Shown: positions 7,949 through 15,913 of the stretch, piece after piece | How the letters are laid out: every line of letters starts with the position of its first letter | Position numbering within the stretch: position 1 is the stretch's first letter | Origin: Tenacibaculum ovolyticum DSM 18103 | GTDB taxonomy: Bacteria; Bacteroidota; Bacteroidia; Flavobacteriales; Flavobacteriaceae | Length of the DNA: 64,000 nt | Assembly: GCF_000430545.1 (NCBI RefSeq) | Contig: NZ_AUMF01000022.1 | Location: 1 to 64,000, forward strand | Direction: 5' to 3' | Made by a program: the position numbers and the translations under genes | The notes under the pieces: model-generated | What the model was told of the DNA's origin: nothing | What the model saw: the letters and a program-made list of their open reading frames with translations, nothing else | Database searches by the model: none

Positions 7949-8932
7949 TTATACTAAGTAGAAAAAAGTGAATACAAATACCCAAACTAAATCTACAAAG
8001 TGCCAATATAAACCTACTTTCTCAACCATTTCATAATGTCCTCTACGTTCATACGTACCTAAGACAACGTTAAAAAATATAATAATGTTTATTATAATTC
8101 CAGATAATACGTGGAAACCGTGAAAACCTGTAATAAAGAAAAAGAAATCAGCAAAAATTGGATTACCGTATTCGTTTTCTTTTAAGTTAGCTCCTTCAAC
8201 AACTTTATTAATCAATGGTAATTTCGCTAAACTTTCAGCTCTTGATAAAACTATTTTTTGTTTAGTTTTTAGATCTAATAACTCAGTTCTAATTAATAAA
8301 GAAGGATCCGCTTTAAACGCTTCTTTGATTTGTGCTACTGAATACTGAGAAATTGTTTCTTCATTCTCGAACCATAATCCATTTTGACGAACATGTTGAA
8401 CTCTATCATCTTTTCTATCAGTATGAACAAAATCGGCTAAAGCTATTTGATGACCATCCTTTACAAATTGTAAAATATGATTATTCTCAGTTTTAACTGC
8501 TCCATAAGAACCGTTAATAAAGTTTTTCCATTCCCATCCTTGAGATCCTACGAAAATAATTCCGAAAATGATCGTTGCAAACATATACCAAGCAACTTTC
8601 TTTTGTTTCATTTGATGACCTGCATCAACTGCCAAAACCATTGTTACTGATGATATAATTAAAATAAATGTCATTAATGCGACATAATACATTGGCGCGT
8701 GTACACCATGCAACCCTGGAAAGTGAGTAAATACCTCATCGGCTATAGGCCATGAATCTATAAACTTAAAACGTGTTAAACCATACGCCGCTAAAAAACC
8801 AGAAAAAGTTAATGCATCAGAAACGATGAAAAACCACATCATCATTTTACCATAACTAGCTCCAAATGGTTTGTTACCACCTCCGCTCCAAGTCTCCTTG
8901 CTATCAGAATTCAAAGCATTATTTGCTTCCAT
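7949..8932 (-). CDS. Cytochrome c oxidase subunit III with a long internal insertion
   Basis: 327 residues, against about 190-260 for typical subunit III. Membrane helices near the N-terminus ('MMMWFFIVSDALTFSGFLAAYG') and C-terminus ('FFFITGFHGFHVLSGIIINI', 'VGLYWHFVDLVWVFVFTFFY') give the family signature. Between them a hydrophilic insert of roughly 100 residues (about 140-245) interrupts the helices; it has no cysteines and is probably an extramembrane domain. Neighbour of a second, shorter subunit III gene, which is common in flavobacterial oxidase clusters. Confidence 0.92.
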   Translation of the reverse strand: MEANNALNSDSKETWSGGGNKPFGASYGKMMMWFFIVSDALTFSGFLAAYGLTRFKFIDSWPIADEVFTHFPGLHGVHAPMYYVALMTFILIISSVTMVLAVDAGHQMKQKKVAWYMFATIIFGIIFVGSQGWEWKNFINGSYGAVKTENNHILQFVKDGHQIALADFVHTDRKDDRVQHVRQNGLWFENEETISQYSVAQIKEAFKADPSLLIRTELLDLKTKQKIVLSRAESLAKLPLINKVVEGANLKENEYGNPIFADFFFFITGFHGFHVLSGIIINIIIFFNVVLGTYERRGHYEMVEKVGLYWHFVDLVWVFVFTFFYLV

Positions 8933-8988
8933 AAATCTCTCTTTGTTAATTTTTGTTAAAACAGTGCGCCAAAATTACGCATTTTTCA

Positions 8989-9573
8989 TCATTTTATGAA
9001 ATAGAAAAAGAAAAATAGATAAACCCACAGAACATCTACAAAATGCCAGAAGATTGCGCCTAACTCAAAACCAAGCATATCAGCCGATGAATATTTCTTT
9101 TTAAAATGATTATAAATTACTACTAACAATACAATTACCCCTGCTAACAAGTGTAAAACATGCATAAAAGTTATTCCTATAATAAAAGATGTAGATACAG
9201 TACTTTCTGGCCCAGTAAAATATAAACCTACAGCTTTTAACTCATTAAAACCTACATATTGATACCATATAAACCCTAAACCTAACGCAAAAGACACTAA
9301 TAATAATAGTAATGACACCTTTAAATTATCTTTCTTTAAAAATTTCTGAGAAAAAATCATCGTAATACTACTCAATACAATTAAAACTGTACTAATATAA
9401 AATGACTGAGGTAAATCGAAACTTACCCAATCTTCACGATTCATACTTACCACATAGGCGCTCGTTAGTCCTGCAAAAAACATAACCATACTAATCATAG
9501 AAATCCATAACATCGGTTTCGCTGATTTTCTTTGTCCAACTTTTAATTCTTCTTGTAACGTTTGTTCACTCAT
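8989..9573 (-). CDS. Heme-copper oxidase subunit III family protein (short form)
   Basis: 194 residues with five membrane helices. The C-terminal 'GITFMHVLHLLAGVIVLLVV' and 'ELGAIFWHFVDVLWVYLFFFFYF' match the subunit III signature. It shares TAATG with the end of cyoE, so its start codon overlaps the cyoE stop by 1 bp, indicating tight coupling. With the 327-residue homologue downstream, the cluster holds two subunit III proteins; which is in the mature complex cannot be told from sequence. Confidence 0.92.
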   Translation of the reverse strand: MSEQTLQEELKVGQRKSAKPMLWISMISMVMFFAGLTSAYVVSMNREDWVSFDLPQSFYISTVLIVLSSITMIFSQKFLKKDNLKVSLLLLLVSFALGLGFIWYQYVGFNELKAVGLYFTGPESTVSTSFIIGITFMHVLHLLAGVIVLLVVIYNHFKKKYSSADMLGFELGAIFWHFVDVLWVYLFFFFYFIK

Positions 9574-10526
9574 TAGTGTAAAAATTTATCTACCACATAA
9601 ATTATGGGTACGATTGTAATATAAAAAACACTTGCCAACATTAATTTACGTGCATCTGTGTTTTCTTCTGATTTATATAATTGAAAAGCGTAGTACAACA
9701 TCAATATACCTAATAATAAAATTATTACTGCTGTTATAGGATATATATATAAGTTACCTGTTACTTTTAACACGGGTGCTACCGACATTAAAATCATTAT
9801 ACAGGTATAAAAAATTATTTGCACTATAGCTCCTTTATCTTTTTTATCCATAGGCAACATATGCAATCCTGCCTTGTTATACTCTTCAAATTGCAACCAA
9901 CCAATTGCCCAAAAATGTGGAAATTGCCAGAAAAACTGTATTAAAAACAAAAAACCTGCTTCAATACCAAATTCACCCGTTGCAGCAACCCATCCTAACA
10001 TAAAAGGAATTGCACCAGGAATTGCACCTACGAAAACAGCTAAAGGTGTTACTGCCTTTAAAGGAGTATAAGCACTTGTATATAAAAAAATAGAAACTGC
10101 ACCAAACAAAGCACACTTCGGATTTATTGAATATAAGATACCAATACCCACAATAGTAAAAACAACAGCAATTATTAAGGCTGTCGTTACTGTCATTCTA
10201 CCTGCTGGTAAAGGACGGTTTTTAGTACGTTGCATTAAGCTGTCAATATCCTTTTCTATAACTTGATTAAAAGCATTTGATGCTCCTACCATTAAGTAAC
10301 CTCCAATTGCTAGCAATAAGACTATTGTATAATCAATTGTTTCGGCTCCTAATAAATACCCTGTAATAGATGTAAAAACAACACTAATAGATAAACCTAC
10401 CTTTGTTAGTTGTTTAAAATCATTAAACATTGATTTTAAAGAGGTTTTAGTATGTATAGGTGTAATAGAATCCACTTCGAAATTTAAAAATTTCTGCAAA
10501 GGTATTTCTTTCTTATCTAATGACAA
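9573..10526 (-). CDS. cyoE: Heme O synthase (protoheme IX farnesyltransferase)
   Basis: 317 residues, about nine membrane helices. The prenyltransferase signature 'NAFNQVIEKDIDSLMQRTKN' followed by 'RPLPAG', and the second loop 'YTPLKAVTPLAVFVGAIPG', identify a UbiA-family heme O synthase (CyoE/CtaB), which adds a farnesyl group from FPP to heme B in the inner membrane. The product feeds the heme-copper oxidase encoded downstream. It is the first gene of the visible oxidase operon; a 120-bp gap separates it from the divergent tRNA genes. Confidence 0.95.
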   Translation of the reverse strand: MSLDKKEIPLQKFLNFEVDSITPIHTKTSLKSMFNDFKQLTKVGLSISVVFTSITGYLLGAETIDYTIVLLLAIGGYLMVGASNAFNQVIEKDIDSLMQRTKNRPLPAGRMTVTTALIIAVVFTIVGIGILYSINPKCALFGAVSIFLYTSAYTPLKAVTPLAVFVGAIPGAIPFMLGWVAATGEFGIEAGFLFLIQFFWQFPHFWAIGWLQFEEYNKAGLHMLPMDKKDKGAIVQIIFYTCIMILMSVAPVLKVTGNLYIYPITAVIILLLGILMLYYAFQLYKSEENTDARKLMLASVFYITIVPIIYVVDKFLH

Positions 10527-10570
10527 TAAAAAATAATAGTAATTGAAACAGAAAAAAAATCAAAATTTGT

Positions 10571-10600
10571 TTTGCGGTTTAAAAAAAGGTGTTATATTTG
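10571..10600 (+). promoter_or_regulatory. Promoter of the tRNA cluster
   Basis: TTTG at 10571-10574 and TATATTTG at 10593-10600, 18 bp apart, fit the Bacteroidota consensus TTTG-N17-20-TAnnTTTG. It lies about 50 bp before tRNA-Gly and can drive all three tRNA genes. Confidence 0.75.
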
Positions 10601-10648
10601 CACCCGCATTCAGACAATGCATCGTTCTTTAAAATAATTTTTGACTAC

Positions 10649-10720
10649 GCGAAAGTAGCTCAGGGGTAGAGCATCACCTTGCCAAGGTGGGGGTCGCGGG
10701 TTCAAATCCCGTCTTTCGCT
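10649..10720 (+). tRNA. tRNA-Gly(GCC)
   Basis: 72 bases fold into a full cloverleaf: 7-bp acceptor stem (GCGAAAG with CTTTCGC), D arm, anticodon stem TCACC/GGTGG with loop TTGCCAA (anticodon GCC), five-base variable loop, T arm with GGTTCAAAT, discriminator T. CCA is not encoded. The sequences immediately before and shortly after it can pair with the spacer between the two tRNA-Leu genes (see findings). Confidence 0.97.
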
Positions 10721-10771
10721 CTGAGACTTTCTTAAAAATACACCAATTTTGATTGCTTTGCAATCATACAA

Positions 10772-10855
10772 GCTGAAGTGGTGGAATTGGTAGACACGTT
10801 GGACTTAAAATCCAATGGCCCTTGGGCCGTGCGGGTTCAAGTCCCGCCTTCAGTA
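10772..10855 (+). tRNA. tRNA-Leu(UAA), copy 1
   Basis: 84 bases with the long variable arm of class II tRNAs (TGGCCCTTGGGCCGT), anticodon stem TTGGA/TCCAA and loop CTTAAAA giving anticodon UAA. The acceptor pair 1:72 is G-U; discriminator A. CCA is not encoded. An exact second copy lies 152 bp downstream. Confidence 0.96.
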
Positions 10856-10858
10856 CTA

Positions 10859-10882
10859 AACCTCGCTTTAATTAGCGAGGTT
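10859..10882 (+). terminator. Hairpin after tRNA-Leu copy 1
   Basis: A 9-bp perfect stem (10859-10867 with 10874-10882) followed by TATTTT, directly after the first tRNA-Leu. It could end some transcripts between the two Leu genes. Confidence 0.55.
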
Positions 10883-10923
10883 TATTTTAAGAAAGTAGTC
10901 AAAAAAATTATATACATACACCA

Positions 10924-11007
10924 GCTGAAGTGGTGGAATTGGTAGACACGTTGGACTTAAAATCCAATGGCCCTTGGGCCGTGCGGGTTCAAGTCCCGCC
11001 TTCAGTA
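10924..11007 (+). tRNA. tRNA-Leu(UAA), copy 2
   Basis: Base-for-base identical to copy 1 over the mature tRNA, with different 5' and 3' flanks, so it is an older tandem duplication kept identical within the gene. Anticodon UAA; CCA not encoded. Confidence 0.96.
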
Positions 11008-11010
11008 CTA

Positions 11011-11040
11011 AACCTTAACATTTACTTGTTAAGGTTTTTT
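11011..11040 (+). terminator. Terminator of the tRNA cluster
   Basis: A 9-bp stem (11011-11019 with 11028-11036) followed by a T-rich run, 3 bp after tRNA-Leu copy 2. The 200 bp after it, up to the DUF547 gene, show nothing recognisable. Confidence 0.8.
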
Positions 11041-11249
11041 TATTTTTAATAGTATTTGTTATCAATACAATTCACTACCTTTAAAACACTCCCCCTACTT
11101 TCTTTTATTATTCTACAGATTATAGCCACAATAAAGCAATAAGTGAATACCTATTTAAAGTCAAACAACCTTTCTTTAAAAAAAATGGAACATTCTTTGT
11201 AATCTATTACTAAAATAAACGTCTAAACCATCAGATTAAAACAAAAACT

Positions 11250-11957
11250 ATGCGTAACATATTATTATTATTTAGTTTAACTTTCTTTTTAAACTCATTT
11301 GGTCAAACAAGTATTTTAAATTCTTTATTAAAAACTCATGTTAGTGCCAAAGGCAACGTAAACTATAAAGCTTTAAAGAAAGAAGAAAGTAAATTAAACA
11401 CTTACTTAGATTACCTGAACAAAACTAAACCTCAAAAAAACTGGTCTGCAACAAAAAAGAAAGCTTTTTGGGTGAACGCATATAATGCATATACCTTAAA
11501 AATTATACTAAACAACTACCCTATTAAAAGTATCCTGAAAATCAAGAAAAAAGGAAAAGATGCTTGGAACATTCCGTTTGCAAAAGTTGGAGGTAAAACA
11601 TATACACTAAACCACATAGAACATAAAATTTTACGTAAAAATTTTAATGACCCTAAAATTCATGTTGGAGTAAACTGCGCGTCAGGTTCTTGCCCTCAAT
11701 TAGGAAACTTTGCTTTTACAGAAGCTAATTACGAGCGTAAAACAGATATGCTAATTAAAAAATTTATTAACGACCCTAAGAGAAATAAAATATCAACAAA
11801 TAAAATAGAACTTTCAAAGATTTTTGAATGGTTTAAAGGAGATTTCACTAAAAAAGGTTCATTAATAAACTTTCTTAACAAGTACTCAGCTACTAAAATA
11901 GATGAAAAAGCAAAAATCAGTTTTTTAAAATACGATTGGAGTTTAAACGGTAAATAG
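11250..11957 (+). CDS. DUF547 domain-containing exported protein
   Basis: 235 residues with a signal peptide (about 1-18, ending 'FLNSFGQ'). The body holds the DUF547 signatures 'KKAFWVNAYNAYTLKIILNNYP' and 'IHVGVNCASGSCPQLGNFAF'. DUF547 proteins are of unknown function; the conserved N-A-Y-N and N-C-A-S motifs recall a papain-like fold. It ends 63 bp before the arsenosugar-type genes and may belong to their unit, as DUF547 genes are sometimes found near such genes; that association is from memory. Confidence 0.88.
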   Translation: MRNILLLFSLTFFLNSFGQTSILNSLLKTHVSAKGNVNYKALKKEESKLNTYLDYLNKTKPQKNWSATKKKAFWVNAYNAYTLKIILNNYPIKSILKIKKKGKDAWNIPFAKVGGKTYTLNHIEHKILRKNFNDPKIHVGVNCASGSCPQLGNFAFTEANYERKTDMLIKKFINDPKRNKISTNKIELSKIFEWFKGDFTKKGSLINFLNKYSATKIDEKAKISFLKYDWSLNGK

Positions 11958-12020
11958 CCGTATTGCTCTAATAATTTTTAAAACAATTTGTACTTTTACT
12001 TTTTAACTTAAAAAGAATAC

Positions 12021-12356
12021 ATGTCAAAAACATACTATGATCCTGCCGACTTACGTAAATTCGGAAAAATAACAGAATGGAACGAAGAACTTGGAAACAA
12101 GTTCTTTGATTATTACGGAAAAGTATTTGAAGAAGGTGCATTAACTGCTCGTGAAAAAAGCTTAATTGCTTTAGCTGTTGCTCATACTGAACAATGCCCT
12201 TATTGTATAGACGCTTATACAAAAGATGGGTTAGAACGTGGAATTACGAAAGAAGAAATGATGGAAGCACTTCATGTTGGTGCTGCTATAAAAAGTGGAG
12301 CAACTTTAGTTCATGGAGTTCAAATGATGAACAAAGTGAATAAACTTGAAATGTAA
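12021..12356 (+). CDS. Carboxymuconolactone decarboxylase-like protein of arsenosugar clusters
   Basis: 111 residues of the AhpD/CMD all-helical fold. The redox motif is C-P-Y-C in 'AVAHTEQCPYCIDAYTK'; AhpD has His three residues after the second Cys, here it is Tyr. The family 'arsenosugar biosynthesis-associated peroxidase-like protein' has this form. A role in thiol redox or arsenical reduction is plausible but unproven. First gene before arsS, in a series of same-strand genes ending with arsM. The start ATG follows an A-rich leader and fits the family length. Confidence 0.85.
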   Translation: MSKTYYDPADLRKFGKITEWNEELGNKFFDYYGKVFEEGALTAREKSLIALAVAHTEQCPYCIDAYTKDGLERGITKEEMMEALHVGAAIKSGATLVHGVQMMNKVNKLEM

Positions 12357-12382
12357 TAAATAATGAGGCATTATTGGAAATT

Positions 12383-12437
12383 AAAGCGCAGCATAGAAAC
12401 CGTTATTAATAAGGTTTCGACTACGCTCAACCAGACA
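12383..12437. repeat. Degraded copy of an intergenic palindromic repeat
   Basis: The right arm 12415-12437 closely matches the right arm of the repeat at 15035-15094 (both contain CGACT-CGCTC-ACCAGACA with one or two changes). The left arm near 12386-12402 is its imperfect inverse. It fills the gap between the CMD-like gene and arsS. Confidence 0.55.
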
Positions 12438-12446
12438 GAAGTTTAG

Positions 12447-13502
12447 ATGATGAAAAAATCGCTTTTAGCAAGAAATAACGACTTAGCAAATACACAACGT
12501 CAATTAGAAATTTTATCTAACGGAATTTTTGCTGATGGAGAACTGCCTACGTTTGCGAAAAAAATAAAGGAAACAAATCAGTTTCCTTTACGTCCTAAGA
12601 AGTTAGAAATTTTACAAATTAACTTAGGTTACATGTGTAATCAAGTTTGTGCGCACTGCCATGTTGATGCTGGACCTGATCGTAAAGAAATTATGACAGT
12701 TGAAACCATGCAACAGTGTTTAGATGTTATTGAAAAAACAGGAGCACATACATTAGATTTAACTGGTGGCGCTCCTGAAATGAACCCTAATTTTAGATGG
12801 TTTGTTGAAGAAGCTGCCAAAGTGGGAATTAAAGATTTTATTGTTCGTTCTAATTTAACAATTATCCGAGCAAATAAAAAATATTACGATTTACCTGATT
12901 TTTTTAAAAAACATAATGTTCATGTTGTTTCTTCAATGCCACACTGGACTAAAGGGAAGACTGATAAACAACGTGGCGATGGTGTTTTTGATAAATCTAT
13001 CAAAGCGCTACAAATGCTAAACGAAGTAGGTTATGGTGTTGAAGGTTCTGATTTAAAATTAGATTTGGTTTACAATCCTTCTGGTGCTTTTTTACCTGGT
13101 GATCAAATGGCTTTAGAGAATGACTTTAAAAAAGCTTTGAAAGATGATTTTAACATCGCTTTTCACAACTTGTTTGCTATTACTAATTTACCAATCAGTC
13201 GTTTTTTAGATTATTTAATTGCTTCAGAAAATTACGAAGATTATATGTACGCTTTAGTTGAAGCATACAACCCTACAGCAGTAGCGAATGTAATGTGTAC
13301 AAATACCCTTTCAGTAAGTTGGGATGGTAATTTATACGATTGTGATTTTAATCAGATGTTAAATTTAAAAGTTGCTAGCAAAGCTACACACATATCCGAA
13401 TACAATGAAGAGTTATTACAAAACAGAAATATCATTATAAATCAACATTGCTATGGTTGTACTGCTGGTGCCGGTAGTAGTTGCCAAGGTGTTGTCGCTT
13501 AA
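12447..13502 (+). CDS. arsS: Radical SAM protein ArsS (arsenosugar biosynthesis)
   Basis: 351 residues. The radical SAM motif is C64-N-Q-V-C68-A-H-C71, followed by 'LDLTGGAPEMNPNF'. The C-terminus has a second cysteine set, H-C335-Y-G-C338...C346-Q-G, typical of this family and likely ligating an extra cluster; family members sometimes have selenocysteine in the C-terminal part, but here all are Cys and the gene ends at TAA. ArsS is proposed to add the 5'-deoxyadenosyl group of SAM to a dimethylated arsenical. A second ATG one codon later is equally possible as start. Located between a CMD-like gene and the rest of the arsenosugar genes. Confidence 0.9.
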   Translation: MMKKSLLARNNDLANTQRQLEILSNGIFADGELPTFAKKIKETNQFPLRPKKLEILQINLGYMCNQVCAHCHVDAGPDRKEIMTVETMQQCLDVIEKTGAHTLDLTGGAPEMNPNFRWFVEEAAKVGIKDFIVRSNLTIIRANKKYYDLPDFFKKHNVHVVSSMPHWTKGKTDKQRGDGVFDKSIKALQMLNEVGYGVEGSDLKLDLVYNPSGAFLPGDQMALENDFKKALKDDFNIAFHNLFAITNLPISRFLDYLIASENYEDYMYALVEAYNPTAVANVMCTNTLSVSWDGNLYDCDFNQMLNLKVASKATHISEYNEELLQNRNIIINQHCYGCTAGAGSSCQGVVA

Positions 13503-13510
13503 CTTCTCAT

Positions 13511-13936
13511 ATGAATCATGAACAAGCAGCAATAGAAGAATTATTATTTCAAAGTGGAGCACACTTAGATATTGAAAACCCTAAATGGGAAAACGGATTC
13601 ATTGGTATGTTACGTCCTTTTAATACTAAGTTATCTGAAGACAACTTTCATAAAATAGTAAATGCATTGCATGTCTTATCCGATGAATTTTCTCACAACA
13701 ATATCAGAAAAGAGATTATATCATCTATATGGGGAATTTGCCATTTAACTAAAACATGGGCTATTAATTCAGAAGGAATCTTACAAATTAATAACTTAAT
13801 AACAATTGACCAAATTAAACAGCTTGAAAATTGGACTGAACATATTTCACATATAACATTCTGCTTAATAGATGGATGTGAAAAAAATATAGCCTTTGAA
13901 GATTATAATATTGAGTTTAATAAAAACTTAATATAA
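13511..13936 (+). CDS. Unknown conserved-type protein in the arsenosugar cluster
   Basis: 141 residues from the ATG at 13511 (MNHEQAAIEELL...); an upstream in-frame start would overlap arsS. No signal peptide or membrane segment. It is a mixed alpha/beta, acidic protein with 'WENGFIGMLRPFNTKLSEDNFHKI' and 'IISSIWGICHLTKTWAI'; I do not recognise a family. It lies 8 bp after arsS and 4 bp before a rhodanese gene, so it is very probably made with them and may assist the same pathway. Confidence 0.7.
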   Translation: MNHEQAAIEELLFQSGAHLDIENPKWENGFIGMLRPFNTKLSEDNFHKIVNALHVLSDEFSHNNIRKEIISSIWGICHLTKTWAINSEGILQINNLITIDQIKQLENWTEHISHITFCLIDGCEKNIAFEDYNIEFNKNLI

Positions 13937-13940
13937 CCGA

Positions 13941-14435
13941 ATGAATAAGTTTATTTTCTTTTTTTTACTGATTTCATTTAATTCTTTCTCACAAAAGAAT
14001 TTAAAACAATTATTAAAGAAACATAATACAGAAACGATTCCTTATATTTTTGTTGATAGCTTGCAAAAAATAACTTCTAATGTTATTTTATTAGATGCTC
14101 GTGAGCAAAAAGAGTTTAAAGTAAGTCATTTACGAAATGCTATTTGTGTTGGTTACGATAATTTTAGCATTACTAAAACTATAAAAATACTTCCTAGTGA
14201 TAAAAACAGCAAAATAGTAGTATACTGTTCTTTAGGTATTCGCTCTGAAGATGTTGCTGAAAGTCTTAAAAAGGCAGGATACACAAATGTTTACAATTTA
14301 TATGGCGGTGTTTTTGAATGGAAGAATAAAAATAATACTGTAGTAAACAGTAAAAATAACCCAACTAACAAAATACATACTTTTAATAAAGAATGGAGCA
14401 AGTGGCTCTTAAAAGGAGAAAAGATTTATGAGTAA
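13941..14435 (+). CDS. Exported rhodanese-like protein
   Basis: 164 residues with a signal peptide (about 1-18, ending 'FNSFSQ'). A single rhodanese domain carries 'VILLDAREQKEFKVSHLRNAICV' and the active loop 'VVYCSLGIRSEDVAESLKKAGYTNVYNLYGGVFEW', with catalytic Cys. Rhodaneses transfer sulfane sulfur or use the loop on arsenate-like oxyanions. Position between ArsS and the glycosyltransferase genes suggests a periplasmic accessory role in arsenical handling; inferred. The last 8 bp overlap the next gene. Confidence 0.88.
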   Translation: MNKFIFFFLLISFNSFSQKNLKQLLKKHNTETIPYIFVDSLQKITSNVILLDAREQKEFKVSHLRNAICVGYDNFSITKTIKILPSDKNSKIVVYCSLGIRSEDVAESLKKAGYTNVYNLYGGVFEWKNKNNTVVNSKNNPTNKIHTFNKEWSKWLLKGEKIYE

Positions 14436-15030
14436 AAACTTACTACTAGTTTTCACTAGAAACCCTGAGTTAGGGAAAGCTAAAACTCGTTTAGCAAAAA
14501 CAGTTGGAGATGAAACTGCTTTAACTATTTATAAGTTTTTATTAGAGAAAACAAAAGAAGTTACTGCTAATTTAAATTGTGACAAAGCCGTATATTATTC
14601 AGTGAAAATTCGCGATAATGATACTTGGGATAAAGAAACTTATCAAAAACACCTACAAAAAGGGGAAGATTTAGGTGTTAGAATGCAAAATGCTTTTCAA
14701 AACTCTTTTGATAAAAACTACGACAAAGTACTAATTATTGGTAGTGATTTATATGATTTAACTCCAGCAATTATTGAAAATGCTTTCGATAAGTTAAACA
14801 CGAACGATGTTGTAATTGGCCCCGCAGAAGATGGTGGGTATTATTTACTGGGAATGAAAAAAATGCATGCTGCTGTTTTTAAAAACAAAGAATGGGGAAC
14901 GGCAACGGTAAGAAGAGACACCCTAAAAGATTTACAAAAAGTAACCGTACATTTGTTAGAAGAACTGAATGATATTGATGTATTTGAAGATATTGAAAAT
15001 CATTCAGCATTTCAACAATTTTTAAAATAA
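14428..15030 (+). CDS. TIGR04282-type arsenosugar glycosyltransferase
   Basis: 200 residues of nucleotide-diphospho-sugar transferase (GT-A-like) fold. The opening 'LLVFTRNPELGKAKTRLAKTVGDETAL' and the central 'VLIIGSDLYDLTPAIIENAF' with 'GPAEDGGYYLLGMK' are diagnostic for the family named for arsenosugar biosynthesis (also seen as DUF2064). Its probable job is handling of the arsenoribose product; the actual donor and acceptor are not known. Starts inside the end of the rhodanese gene (8 bp overlap). Confidence 0.88.
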   Translation: MSKNLLLVFTRNPELGKAKTRLAKTVGDETALTIYKFLLEKTKEVTANLNCDKAVYYSVKIRDNDTWDKETYQKHLQKGEDLGVRMQNAFQNSFDKNYDKVLIIGSDLYDLTPAIIENAFDKLNTNDVVIGPAEDGGYYLLGMKKMHAAVFKNKEWGTATVRRDTLKDLQKVTVHLLEELNDIDVFEDIENHSAFQQFLK

Positions 15031-15034
15031 TAAA

Positions 15035-15094
15035 TGTCTTCTCGAGCGCAGTCGAGAGGTTATACTATAGATCTCGACTGCGCTCGACCAGACA
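15035..15094. repeat. Intergenic palindromic repeat element
   Basis: An inverted repeat of about 25 bp per arm: TGTCT...TCGAGCGCAGTCGAGA on the left and its complement TCTCGACTGCGCTCGA...AGACA on the right, around a short A+T centre. This looks like the CGACTGCGCTCGA-type mobile palindromes scattered between genes in flavobacteria. It ends 3 bp before the purine phosphorylase ATG, so its hairpin would sit at the start codon of any transcript that covers both genes. Confidence 0.8.
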
Positions 15095-15097
15095 AAA

Positions 15098-15913
15098 ATG
15101 AAAAAACAACAATTACAAGAAACTATAGATTTCCTTAAATCAAACGGAATTACAAATCCACAAATAGGAATCGTACTAGGTACTGGTTTAGGAAAACTAG
15201 TTGATGAAATAAAAATAGAAAAAGAGATCGCTTATGCTGATATTCCTAATTTTCCGCAAGCAACTGTAGAGTTTCACTCAGGAAAATTAATTTACGGAAC
15301 ATTATCAGGTAAAAAAGTTATTGTAATGTCTGGTCGTTTTCACGTTTATGAAGGCTACAATCTTTGGGAGGTTACTTACGGAATTAGAACAATGCATGGC
15401 TTAGGTATTTCAACTTTATTAATTTCTAACGCTGCAGGTGCAATTAATCTATCTTATAAAAAAGGAGATTTAATGTTACTAGAGGACCACTTAAATTTAC
15501 AAGGAGGTTCGCCTTTAGCTTTTAAAGGAGCAAATGACTTTGGAAATATATTTGCTGACATGCTAGAACCTTATTCTAAAAAAATTAATACTTTTTTGAA
15601 AGATATAGCACAACAAAACGACATACAGTTACATGAAGGTATGTATGCTAGTGTTGTTGGCCCGCAATTAGAGACTAGAGCAGAATATAGAATGCTTCAA
15701 ATTTTAGAAGCTGATGCTGTTGGTATGAGTACCGTACCAGAGGTTATCGTTGCGAAACAACTAAATTTACCGTGTGCCGCAGTTTCTGTCTTAACAGATG
15801 AATGTGACCCTAAAAATTTACAACCTGTAGATATTGCCGAAATAATAGCTGTTGCCGGACAAGCAGAGCCAAAAATGATTACCTTATTTAAAGAATTGAT
15901 AAAACAATTGTAG
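15098..15913 (+). CDS. Purine nucleoside phosphorylase (PNP/MTAP family)
   Basis: 271 residues. Family motifs are all present: phosphate loop 'IVLGTGLGKL' (25-33), 'FHSGKL' (59-64), 'NAAGAINLSYKKGDLMLLEDHLN' (111-133), 'GPQLETRAEYRM' (188-199) and 'DAVGMSTVPE' (206-215). The purine-recognition residue is Asp234 in 'VLTDECDPK', where human-type PNP has Asn for 6-oxopurines and MTAP has Asp for adenine; this predicts use of adenine nucleosides. In this cluster it could remove adenine from the deoxyadenosyl arsenical made by ArsS; it may also serve ordinary purine salvage. Confidence 0.93.
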   Translation: MKKQQLQETIDFLKSNGITNPQIGIVLGTGLGKLVDEIKIEKEIAYADIPNFPQATVEFHSGKLIYGTLSGKKVIVMSGRFHVYEGYNLWEVTYGIRTMHGLGISTLLISNAAGAINLSYKKGDLMLLEDHLNLQGGSPLAFKGANDFGNIFADMLEPYSKKINTFLKDIAQQNDIQLHEGMYASVVGPQLETRAEYRMLQILEADAVGMSTVPEVIVAKQLNLPCAAVSVLTDECDPKNLQPVDIAEIIAVAGQAEPKMITLFKELIKQL

